Source: Pseudomonas sp. M47T1
GTDB lineage: Bacteria > Pseudomonadota > Gammaproteobacteria > Pseudomonadales > Pseudomonadaceae
Assembly (NCBI RefSeq): GCF_000263855.1
Contig: NZ_AJWX01000002.1
Coordinates: forward strand, 1-64,000
Length of the DNA stretch: 64,000 bases
Direction of reading: 5' to 3'
How positions within the stretch are numbered: position 1 is the stretch's first letter; the number at the start of each line of letters is the position of its first letter. A program made the translations under genes and the position numbers. Below, piece after piece: positions 51,139 to 64,000 of this stretch. The notes under the pieces are model-generated. The model had not been told where the DNA came from. It did no database searches and saw only the letters and a program-made list of their open reading frames with translations.

Positions 51139-51146
<8 letters not shown>
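50076..51146 (+). CDS. murG: Lipid II synthase MurG
   Basis: The 356-residue GT-B glycosyltransferase transfers GlcNAc to lipid I on the cytoplasmic face. Glycine-rich loops are [11 protein letters not shown] at the N-terminus and [12 protein letters not shown] in the middle. The UDP-GlcNAc site [13 protein letters not shown] is present. The start is the GTG at 50076, with GAGGAG (50063-50068) at ideal distance; it overlaps the ftsW end by 11 bases. The stop overlaps the murC start. Confidence 0.95.
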
Positions 51147-53549
<2,403 letters not shown>

Positions 53550-53553
53550 ACCC

Positions 53554-54423
53554 ATGAACGGCGCGACGCTTCGTCATCAGCAACCCGTACCCGGCCGCAG
53601 CAAGCCGGTGCCCCGTGGCGCCAGCCGAATGGTGGCGCAGGAGCCCATGGGCGCACGGGTACGCAAGGCCAATTTCAGCTTCTTGAAGAAGCTGTTCTGG
53701 CCGGTGCTGCTGGTGGTACTGGGCGTCGGCACCTACGAGGGCGCCATTTACCTGATGCCCTACGCCGACCGGCCGATCACCAAGATCAACGTGCAGGGCG
53801 ACCTGAGCTACATCAGCCAGCAAGCGGTGCAGCAGCGCATTGCCCCGTACGTGGCGTCGACCTTCTTTACCATCGACCTGGCCAGCATGCGCACCGAGCT
53901 TGAACAGATGCCGTGGATCGCCCACGCCGAAGTTCGCCGGGTGTGGCCTGACCAGGTCGTGATCCGGCTGGAAGAGCAACTGCCGGTGGCCCGTTGGGGG
54001 GACTCGGCGTTGCTCAACAACCAGGGCGAGGCGTTCGCGCCGCGCGAGTTGGCCAACTATGAGCACCTGCCGCAGCTGTTCGGGCCGCAACGTGCCCAGC
54101 AACAGGTCATGCAGCAGTACCAGGTGTTGAGCCAGATGTTGCGGCCGATGGGTTTCTCCATCGCCCGGCTGGAGCTGCGCGAGCGTGGCAGCTGGTTCCT
54201 CACCACCGGCGCAGGCAACTCGGGGCCCGGCATCGAGCTGTTGCTGGGGCGTGACCACCTCGTCGAGAAGATGCGCCGCTTCATTGCCATTTACGACAAA
54301 ACACTGAAAGACCAGATCACGAATATCGCGCGCATCGACCTGCGTTACGCCAACGGCCTGGCCGTCGGCTGGCGGGAACCGAATGCGCAGCCGACGGCCC
54401 AACCCGCCGTCGCGAAGAATTAA
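53554..54423 (+). CDS. ftsQ: Cell division protein FtsQ
   Basis: The 289-residue bitopic protein has a basic cytoplasmic N-terminus, one transmembrane helix (about residues 47-67), a POTRA domain (about 75-145) and a beta domain. It is the scaffold of FtsQLB and regulates septal wall synthesis. The conserved [10 protein letters not shown] segment is near the C-terminus. It starts four bases after ddlB and ends 14 bases before ftsA. Confidence 0.95.
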   Translation: MNGATLRHQQPVPGRSKPVPRGASRMVAQEPMGARVRKANFSFLKKLFWPVLLVVLGVGTYEGAIYLMPYADRPITKINVQGDLSYISQQAVQQRIAPYVASTFFTIDLASMRTELEQMPWIAHAEVRRVWPDQVVIRLEEQLPVARWGDSALLNNQGEAFAPRELANYEHLPQLFGPQRAQQQVMQQYQVLSQMLRPMGFSIARLELRERGSWFLTTGAGNSGPGIELLLGRDHLVEKMRRFIAIYDKTLKDQITNIARIDLRYANGLAVGWREPNAQPTAQPAVAKN

Positions 54424-54437
54424 GAAGAGGCAGGACC

Positions 54438-55694
54438 ATGGCAAACGTGCAAAGCGGGAAAATGATCGTCGGTCTGGATATCGGCACCTCCAAGGTGGTG
54501 GCGCTGGTATGCGAAGTCGCGGATGACGGTTCGCTGGATATCGTCGGGATCGGTACCCACCCCTCGCGTGGCCTGAAGAAGGGCGTGGTGGTGAATATCG
54601 AGTCGACCGTGCAGTCGATCCAGCGCGCGGTGGAAGAGGCCCAGCTGATGGCGGGCTGCCGTATCCACTCGGCATTCGTCGGCATCGCCGGCAACCACAT
54701 CCGCAGCCTCAACTCCCACGGCATCGTCGCTATCCGCGATCGTGAAGTGAGCAGCGCGGACCTGGAGCGTGTACTCGATGCCGCCCAGGCCGTGGCCATC
54801 CCGGCCGACCAACGGGTTTTGCACACCCTGCCGCAGGACTACTCCATCGACAACCAGGAGGGCGTTCGCGAGCCCCTGGGCATGTCGGGCGTGCGCCTGG
54901 AAGCCAAGGTCCACGTGGTGACCTGCGCCGTCAACGCCGCGCAGAATATTGAAAAGTGCGTACGCCGCTGCGGCCTGGAAATCGACGACATCATCCTCGA
55001 GCAGTTGGCCTCGGCCTACTCGGTGCTGACCGACGACGAGAAAGAGCTGGGCGTGTGCCTGGTGGACATCGGTGGCGGCACCACCGACATCGCCATCTTC
55101 ACCGAAGGCGCCATTCGTCACACGGCGGTCATCCCGATTGCTGGCGACCAGGTCACCAACGACATCGCCATGGCCCTGCGCACGCCGACCCAGTACGCCG
55201 AAGAAATCAAGATTCGCTACGCCTGCGCCCTGGCCAAGCTGGCCGGTGCCGGTGAAACCATCAAGGTGCCAAGCGTGGGCGACCGTCCGCCGCGCGAGCT
55301 GTCGCGCCAGGCCCTGGCCGAAGTGGTCGAGCCGCGCTACGACGAGCTGTTCACCCTGATCCAGGCCGAATTGCGCCGCAGCGGCTACGAAGACCTGATC
55401 CCCGGCGGCATCGTGCTGACCGGCGGCACGTCGAAGATGGAAGGCGCGGTGGAACTGGCCGAAGAGATTTTCCACATGCCGGTGCGCCTGGGCGTACCGC
55501 ATTCGGTTCGCGGGCTTGCCGATGTTGTGCGCAACCCGATTTATTCCACCGGTGTGGGCTTGCTGATGTACGGGCTGCAGAAGCAGAACGATGGCACCAC
55601 CCTGACCGGGTTGAGTAACAGCAACAGCTACGGCGATGAACCCAAGGCTCCTGTGCTGGAACGCTTAAAACGTTGGGTTCAAGGCAATTTCTAA
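54438..55694 (+). CDS. ftsA: Cell division actin-like protein FtsA
   Basis: The 418-residue actin-fold ATPase tethers FtsZ to the membrane. ATP-binding loops are VGLDIGTSKVVALV (about residues 15-28) and LVDIGGGTTDIAIF (about 210-223), and VLTGGTSKMEG is present. The C-terminal amphipathic membrane-targeting helix ERLKRWVQGNF is clear. It ends 67 bases before ftsZ, enough for an extra ftsZ promoter. Confidence 0.97.
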   Translation: MANVQSGKMIVGLDIGTSKVVALVCEVADDGSLDIVGIGTHPSRGLKKGVVVNIESTVQSIQRAVEEAQLMAGCRIHSAFVGIAGNHIRSLNSHGIVAIRDREVSSADLERVLDAAQAVAIPADQRVLHTLPQDYSIDNQEGVREPLGMSGVRLEAKVHVVTCAVNAAQNIEKCVRRCGLEIDDIILEQLASAYSVLTDDEKELGVCLVDIGGGTTDIAIFTEGAIRHTAVIPIAGDQVTNDIAMALRTPTQYAEEIKIRYACALAKLAGAGETIKVPSVGDRPPRELSRQALAEVVEPRYDELFTLIQAELRRSGYEDLIPGGIVLTGGTSKMEGAVELAEEIFHMPVRLGVPHSVRGLADVVRNPIYSTGVGLLMYGLQKQNDGTTLTGLSNSNSYGDEPKAPVLERLKRWVQGNF

Positions 55695-55761
55695 GTTTCA
55701 AGGTTTCAGATTCAACGGCAGTAGTAGGCGCTAAAACTAGAGAAATGAAAGGAGAGGGAAC

Positions 55762-56955
55762 ATGTTCGAACTTGTAGACAACATCCCGCAAAGCCCGGTA
55801 ATCAAGGTTATCGGTGTGGGTGGTGGCGGCGGCAACGCTGTCAATCACATGGTCAAGAGCAACATCGAAGGCGTCGAGTTCATCTGCGCCAACACCGATG
55901 CTCAAGCCCTGAAGAACATTGGTGCGCGCACCATCCTGCAACTGGGCACCGGTGTCACCAAGGGCCTGGGCGCTGGCGCCAACCCTGAAGTGGGCCGCCA
56001 GGCCGCGCTGGAAGACCGCGAGCGTATCGCCGAGGTGCTGGTTGGCACCAACATGGTCTTCATCACCACCGGCATGGGTGGCGGTACCGGTACCGGTGCT
56101 GCGCCGATCATTGCCGAAGTGGCCAAGGAAATGGGCATCCTGACCGTTGCGGTCGTGACCCGTCCGTTCCCGTTCGAAGGCCGCAAGCGCATGCAGATCG
56201 CCGATGAGGGCATCCGTGCGCTGAGCGAAAGCGTCGACTCGCTGATCACCATCCCCAACGAGAAGCTGCTGACCATCCTGGGCAAGGACGCCAGCCTGCT
56301 GTCGGCGTTCGCCAAGGCTGACGATGTACTGGCCGGTGCCGTTCGCGGTATCTCCGACATCATCAAGCGTCCAGGCATGATCAACGTCGACTTCGCCGAC
56401 GTTCGCACTGTCATGAGCGAAATGGGCATGGCGATGATGGGTACTGGCTGCGCCAGCGGTCCGAATCGTGCGCGTGAAGCGACCGAGGCGGCCATTCGCA
56501 ACCCGCTGCTCGAAGACGTCAACCTGCAGGGCGCCCGCGGCATCCTGGTCAACATCACCGCCGGTCCTGACCTGTCCCTGGGTGAGTACTCCGACGTGGG
56601 TAGCATCATCGAGGCGTTCGCGTCGGATCACGCCATGGTCAAGGTCGGTACTGTTATCGACCCGGACATGCGCGACGAGCTGCACGTGACCGTGGTTGCC
56701 ACCGGCCTGGGTGCCAAGATCGAGAAGCCTGTGAAGGTCATCGACAACACCCTGCAAACCGCTTCCCAACAAGCAGTCGCCCAGCAGGCGCCCGTTCGTC
56801 AGGAACAGCCGTCGGTGAACTACCGCGACCTGGACCGTCCTACCGTGATGCGCAATCAGGCACACGCAGGCGCGGCACAGGCTGCCAAACTCAACCCGCA
56901 AGACGATCTGGACTACCTGGATATCCCGGCATTCCTGCGTCGTCAGGCTGATTGA
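55762..56955 (+). CDS. ftsZ: Cell division tubulin-like GTPase FtsZ
   Basis: The 397-residue GTPase forms the Z ring. The tubulin signature GGGTGTG is at residues 106-112. The catalytic T7 loop with NVDFADVRTVM is intact. A glutamine-rich linker (about 320-375) leads to the C-terminal peptide DYLDIPAFLRRQAD, which binds FtsA, ZipA and MinC. The start is preceded by a strong AAAGGAGAGGG site. Confidence 0.98.
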   Translation: MFELVDNIPQSPVIKVIGVGGGGGNAVNHMVKSNIEGVEFICANTDAQALKNIGARTILQLGTGVTKGLGAGANPEVGRQAALEDRERIAEVLVGTNMVFITTGMGGGTGTGAAPIIAEVAKEMGILTVAVVTRPFPFEGRKRMQIADEGIRALSESVDSLITIPNEKLLTILGKDASLLSAFAKADDVLAGAVRGISDIIKRPGMINVDFADVRTVMSEMGMAMMGTGCASGPNRAREATEAAIRNPLLEDVNLQGARGILVNITAGPDLSLGEYSDVGSIIEAFASDHAMVKVGTVIDPDMRDELHVTVVATGLGAKIEKPVKVIDNTLQTASQQAVAQQAPVRQEQPSVNYRDLDRPTVMRNQAHAGAAQAAKLNPQDDLDYLDIPAFLRRQAD

Positions 56956-57031
56956 TGGAATTTATCAGGGCTATGAAGGTGATTGGTGTTCAGCAAAGGC
57001 CGGGTCTGCTATTATCGCCAGCCTTTGTTGA

Positions 57032-57979
<948 letters not shown>

Positions 57980-58009
57980 GTCGAACACTCTCTTCTCTAG
58001 ATGTTATTG

Positions 58010-58034
58010 AGGCCACCTTAGGGTGGCCTTTTTT
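58010..58034 (+). terminator. Terminator after lpxC
   Basis: GGCCACC and GGTGGCC form a stem around TTAG, followed by six T residues. It ends the mra/dcw transcription unit. The opposite strand carries no comparable T-run after dciA. Confidence 0.88.
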
Positions 58035-58118
58035 ATAGCCCTCACGAATGGCCAACAGGGCCAACGGCAAAAGCAAGATCACCACCCACGTCAAAAGCTG
58101 ACAGCAACAGCAATGCCT

Positions 58119-58577
58119 TCAGGCTTTCGGCTTGCCCGCATGTGCCGCAAGACGCTCCAGCGCCGCCTTGAGCTTGGGGTCGGTGATGCCTTCGGCAATG
58201 GACTGCAGGCTCTCTGCCGCGCTGCTGGACAGGTCGAAGTTGCGCCCGGCCAAGCTGCGTTGCACGGTGCTTGGCCGCACCTGGAATTGAATCCGCGTCA
58301 GGCCTGCGAATTCGGGCAAGGCCTGCAGGTCGCGTAGCAGGCGTTTCTGCTGGTACCGCAACCTTGTAGCCCAATGGCCATCAGTGACAATAAGCAGCAG
58401 GTATCCCTCGCGCCACGACGCCACGTAGCAGTGTTCGCGCGCAGCCGGCTGCAGCTGGCTTTCGAACAATCGTTGCAGGTGCGCGAGGCGCTGGGCGTGG
58501 CCGAACAGCGCCTTGAGGGGCTTGGCCTCGCGCAGCAGAACGGCGGGCGCCCGGGCGGGGAGGGGGCGAAATGCCAT
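58119..58577 (-). CDS. dciA: DciA-family helicase loader (DUF721)
   Basis: The 152-residue protein has the DUF721/DciA domain in its N-terminal part (about residues 20-100, with HCYVASWREGYLLLIVTDG). DciA is the ancestral loader of the replicative helicase DnaB in bacteria that lack phage-derived DnaC or DnaI. The C-terminal part is helical and variable. It is divergent from secA and convergent with lpxC, a position found in other pseudomonads. Confidence 0.88.
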   Translation of the reverse strand: MAFRPLPARAPAVLLREAKPLKALFGHAQRLAHLQRLFESQLQPAAREHCYVASWREGYLLLIVTDGHWATRLRYQQKRLLRDLQALPEFAGLTRIQFQVRPSTVQRSLAGRNFDLSSSAAESLQSIAEGITDPKLKAALERLAAHAGKPKA

Positions 58578-58774
58578 GGGGGAAACCTGAAGTTACAGAG
58601 CCGCCATGGTAGCAGAAACCGCCTGTTTCGAGCCGCAATCACCCGTTCGGTTACATAACTTCTGCACTGGATGGGTTGAAGTTGAGAAAAAAGGCCTTAT
58701 TGTAAAAAAGCCCCGTCAAAGCGCTGTGCCAGCATCGTGGAAATAACGCCACTTTCCTCCTCGCCGTTTCCGGG

Positions 58775-58780
58775 TAGAAT
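58775..58780 (+). promoter_or_regulatory. Candidate -10 element of secA promoter
   Basis: TAGAAT at 58775-58780 is a good -10 hexamer about 85 bases upstream of secA, but the -35 region is weak. The transcript leader would contain GCGGCC/GGCCGC (58793-58798 with 58825-58830) and GAGGGC/GCCCTC (58801-58806 with 58829-58834). These two stems exclude each other. Confidence 0.35.
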
Positions 58781-58863
58781 GCTCGTTCGCATGCGGCCAT
58801 GAGGGCTGCACGGGCGACTCACGGGGCCGCCCTCCATCCCTACGTGTGGAAGATCCTGCCGAT

Positions 58864-61602
<2,739 letters not shown>

Positions 61603-61629
61603 CGATCCGGTTCTGACCTGAAACATCCG

Positions 61630-61664
61630 CGCCGCGACCGGCTTCCAGCCGTCGCGGCGTTTTT
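61630..61664 (+). terminator. Terminator after secA
   Basis: CGCCGCGAC (61630-61638) pairs with GTCGCGGCG (61651-61659), extended by an inner CGGC/GCCG stem, and five T residues follow. It separates secA from argJ. Confidence 0.85.
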
Positions 61665-61720
61665 CCATCGTTAACGCCGTGTGTTGGAATACGGCGTCTG
61701 TATTTTCCAGGAGTGTTCTC

Positions 61721-62938
61721 ATGGCTGTTGGTCTGGGTCCTTTGCCGACGTTGCACCCGGTTGCTGGTTTCGAGCTTGGCATCGCTTCGGCGGGCATCAA
61801 GCGCCCTGGGCGCAAGGACGTCGTGGTCATGCGCTGCGCCGAAGGTTCGAGTGTGGCCGGTGTGTTCACCCTGAACGCGTTTTGCGCCGCACCGGTGATC
61901 ATCGCCAAGCAGCGCGTGCAGGGCACGGTGCGTTACCTGCTGACCAACACCGGCAATGCCAACGCCGGTACCGGCGAGCCTGGCCTGGTGGCTGCCGAGC
62001 GCACCTGCGCCAGCCTGGCCAAACTGACTGGCGTGGACGCCAGTGCCGTACTGCCGTTCTCCACCGGCGTGATCGGTGAGCCGCTGCCGGTCGAGAAGAT
62101 CGAAGGCGCCCTGCAAGCGGCGCTGGACGACCTTTCGGTCGACAACTGGGCCGCTGCTGCCACTGGCATCATGACCACCGACACCTTGCCCAAGGGCGCC
62201 AGCCGCCAGTTCGTGATCGATGGTGTTACCATCACCGTCACCGGCATCAGCAAGGGTGCGGGCATGATTCGTCCGAACATGGCCACCATGCTGGGCTATA
62301 TCGCCACCGACGCCAAGGTTGCCCCGGCGGTGCTCAAGGACCTGATCCTGGACGGCGCCAACAAGTCGTTCAACCGCATCACCATCGACGGTGACACCTC
62401 CACCAACGACTGCTGCATGCTGATCGCTACCGGCCAGGCCAACCTGCCGGAAGTCACCGAAGCCCGCGGCGCGTTGTTCGAAGCGCTGAAAAAGGCCGTG
62501 TTCGAAGTGTGCATGGAAGTGGCCCAGGCCATCGTCCGTGACGGCGAAGGCGCGACCAAGTTCGTGACCGTGCAGGTCAACGGTGGTGGTAATCATCAGG
62601 AGTGTCTGGACGTCGGTTATGCCGTGGCTCATTCGCCACTGATCAAGACCGCGCTGTTCGCCTCCGACCCCAATTGGGGCCGTATCCTGGCAGCCGTGGG
62701 CCGTGCCGGCGTGCCGAACCTGGACGTCAGCCTGATCGACGTGTACCTGGGCGAGGTGTGCATCGCCAGCCGTGGCGGCCGTTCGGCCACCTACACCGAA
62801 GAGCAGGGCTCGGCAGTGATGGCGCGTGAAGAAATCACCATTCGTATCGAACTGGGCCGTGGTGAGTGCAGCGAAACCATCTGGACCACCGACCTGTCCC
62901 ACGAATACGTGAAAATCAACGCCGAATACCGTACGTAA
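61721..62938 (+). CDS. argJ: Bifunctional ornithine acetyltransferase / N-acetylglutamate synthase ArgJ
   Basis: The 405-residue enzyme recycles the acetyl group between N-acetylornithine and glutamate in cyclic arginine synthesis. The self-cleavage site is Ala-Thr in [15 protein letters not shown], with Thr189 as the new N-terminal nucleophile of the beta chain. The conserved DGDTSTNDC segment and the end AEYRT are intact. The ATG at 61721 follows CCAGGAG-like sequence. secA upstream has its own terminator. Confidence 0.96.
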   Translation: MAVGLGPLPTLHPVAGFELGIASAGIKRPGRKDVVVMRCAEGSSVAGVFTLNAFCAAPVIIAKQRVQGTVRYLLTNTGNANAGTGEPGLVAAERTCASLAKLTGVDASAVLPFSTGVIGEPLPVEKIEGALQAALDDLSVDNWAAAATGIMTTDTLPKGASRQFVIDGVTITVTGISKGAGMIRPNMATMLGYIATDAKVAPAVLKDLILDGANKSFNRITIDGDTSTNDCCMLIATGQANLPEVTEARGALFEALKKAVFEVCMEVAQAIVRDGEGATKFVTVQVNGGGNHQECLDVGYAVAHSPLIKTALFASDPNWGRILAAVGRAGVPNLDVSLIDVYLGEVCIASRGGRSATYTEEQGSAVMAREEITIRIELGRGECSETIWTTDLSHEYVKINAEYRT

Positions 62939-62950
62939 GGCTTGATGTCT

Positions 62951-63037
62951 GCGTCGCTCCATTCCCGGGCACGGCCCGGTCCTACACGATTGCGCAATAC
63001 CTGTAGTACCGGGCTTTGCCCGGGAATGGCGCGACGC
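62951..63037. repeat. Long inverted repeat (REPIN-like) between argJ and mutT
   Basis: The 36-base left arm (62951-62986) matches 32 of 36 bases of the reverse complement of the right arm (63002-63037), with a 15-base spacer. Each arm holds a smaller palindrome CCCGGGCA-n-GCCCGG. The core differs from the TGTGGGAGCGGG REP family. It lies just before the mutT ribosome binding site. Confidence 0.8.
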
Positions 63038-63054
63038 GGTCCTAGGGAGGAACC

Positions 63055-63999
63055 GTGAAACGCATTCATGTAGCTGCCGCCGTCATCCGTGGCGCCGATA
63101 ACCGTATCCTCATCGCTCGTCGGGCCGACACCCAGCACCAGGGTGGCCTGTGGGAGTTTCCTGGTGGCAAGGTCGAGGAGGGCGAGGGCGTACGCGCCGC
63201 GCTGTCCCGCGAGCTGGCCGAAGAGCTGGGCATCAGCGTCACCACGGCGCGCCCGTTGATCAAAGTGCAACACGACTACCCCGACAAGCAGGTGCTGCTG
63301 GACGTCTGGGAAGTCACCGCGTTCACCGGCGAGCCCCACGGTGCCGAAGGCCAGCCGCTGGCCTGGGTCACTGCCCGTGAGCTGCCCAATTACGAATTTC
63401 CCGAAGCCAACCGGCCGATCGTCAAGGCGGCGGGGCTGGCCAGTGAATACCTGATTACCCCCGAAGGCCTGGAAACGCCCGAGCTGCTGCGCGGCCTGCA
63501 AAAGGCCATCGCCCACGGCGCGCGCCTGGTGCAACTGCGTGCTCCCAACGGCTACGACCCGAAATACCGCGACCTGGCGGTGGATGCGGTGGGGTTGTGC
63601 GCGGGCAAGGCGCAATTGATGCTCAAGGGGCCGCTGGAGTGGCTGGGCGACTTCCCGTCGGCCGGCTGGCATCTTACGGCCGAACAGCTGCGCAAATACG
63701 CCAGCAAGGGCCGGCCATTCCCGCGCGAGCGGCTGTTGGCTGCGTCGTGCCATAACGCCGAAGAGCTGGCGCTGGCACAGCAGATGGGTGCTGACTTCGT
63801 CACCCTGTCGCCGGTGCAGGCCACCCAGACCCACCCCGACGCCCAGCCGCTGGGCTGGGACAAGGCGGCGCAATTGATCGCAGGCTTTACCTACCCAGTG
63901 TTTCTGCTCGGTGGCGTGGGCCCTGCGGACAAGGCGCGTGCCTGGGACATCGGCGCCCAGGGCGTGGCCGGCATCCGCGCGTTCTGGCCCGACGTCTAA
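63055..63999 (+). CDS. mutT: MutT-type Nudix hydrolase fused to a thiamine-phosphate-synthase-like domain
   Basis: The 314-residue protein has an N-terminal MutT Nudix domain (about residues 1-130, Nudix box GGKVEEGEGVRAALSRELAEELG) that hydrolyses 8-oxo-dGTP and limits mutation. The C-terminal ThiE/TenI-like TIM-barrel domain (about 135-314) contains LLAASCHNAEELALAQQMGAD and LLGGVGPADKARAWDIGAQG. This two-domain form is known in gamma-proteobacteria; the role of the second domain is unclear. The start is a GTG at 63055 with AGGGAGG upstream. The gene ends one base before the window end. Confidence 0.92.
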   Translation: MKRIHVAAAVIRGADNRILIARRADTQHQGGLWEFPGGKVEEGEGVRAALSRELAEELGISVTTARPLIKVQHDYPDKQVLLDVWEVTAFTGEPHGAEGQPLAWVTARELPNYEFPEANRPIVKAAGLASEYLITPEGLETPELLRGLQKAIAHGARLVQLRAPNGYDPKYRDLAVDAVGLCAGKAQLMLKGPLEWLGDFPSAGWHLTAEQLRKYASKGRPFPRERLLAASCHNAEELALAQQMGADFVTLSPVQATQTHPDAQPLGWDKAAQLIAGFTYPVFLLGGVGPADKARAWDIGAQGVAGIRAFWPDV

Positions 64000-64000
64000 C

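Overview
The window is a 64 kb piece of a Pseudomonas chromosome, most likely from the P. putida group. The basis is GC-rich coding sequence, gene order typical of pseudomonads (rpoN-hpf-ptsN-rapZ-ptsO; divergent kdsD and mla; rnpB next to a complete mra/dcw cluster), a fused cysNC gene, and several copies of Pseudomonas REP palindromes. No rRNA, tRNA, prophage, CRISPR array or classical transposase gene was seen. Nearly all genes are core housekeeping genes.

Layout. 1-7.1 kb, minus strand: nitrogen-PTS and sigma-54 genes (ptsO, rapZ, ptsN, hpf, rpoN) and the LPS export and Kdo supply genes (lptB, lptA, lptC, kdsC, kdsD). 7.2-15.3 kb, plus strand: the Mla phospholipid transport operon (mlaFEDCB), ibaG, murA, hisG, hisD, hisC. 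15.4-22.8 kb: algW, a NIF3-like gene, the sulfate-activation genes cysD and cysNC, an acyltransferase and zapG. 23-29.6 kb: an alpha/beta hydrolase, trpS, zapE, a GlxA-type regulator, an acyl-CoA dehydrogenase and an aldo/keto reductase. 29.8-39.9 kb: rplM-rpsI, petABC (cytochrome bc1), sspAB, then dolP-gmhA-yraN-lpoA on the minus strand divergent from rsmI, and the RNase P RNA gene. 40.1-58 kb: the complete division and cell-wall cluster mraZ-rsmH-ftsL-ftsI-murE-murF-mraY-murD-ftsW-murG-murC-ddlB-ftsQ-ftsA-ftsZ-lpxC. 58.1-64 kb: dciA, secA, argJ and a MutT-type Nudix gene.

Many genes converge on the envelope: peptidoglycan precursors (murA, mur genes, mraY, ddlB), septal synthesis and constriction (ftsI, ftsW, ftsL, ftsQ, ftsA, ftsZ), LPS (lpxC, kdsC, kdsD, gmhA, lptABC), lipid asymmetry (mla), and envelope stress and outer-membrane lipoproteins (algW, dolP, lpoA).

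The most unusual feature lies between cysD and cysNC. A low-GC cassette encodes a 5'-truncated four-helix-bundle protein of the 23S-rRNA-intervening-sequence (IVP/Avd-like) type, bounded by inverted repeats. Its 31-base right end matches 26/31 bases of one arm of a solitary hairpin located after rsmI. Two related hairpins lie after zapE and after sspB. I read these as one small repeat family: cassette-bearing and empty forms of an element for which I know no description. A second candidate is a multi-stem RNA-like structure between petC and sspA.
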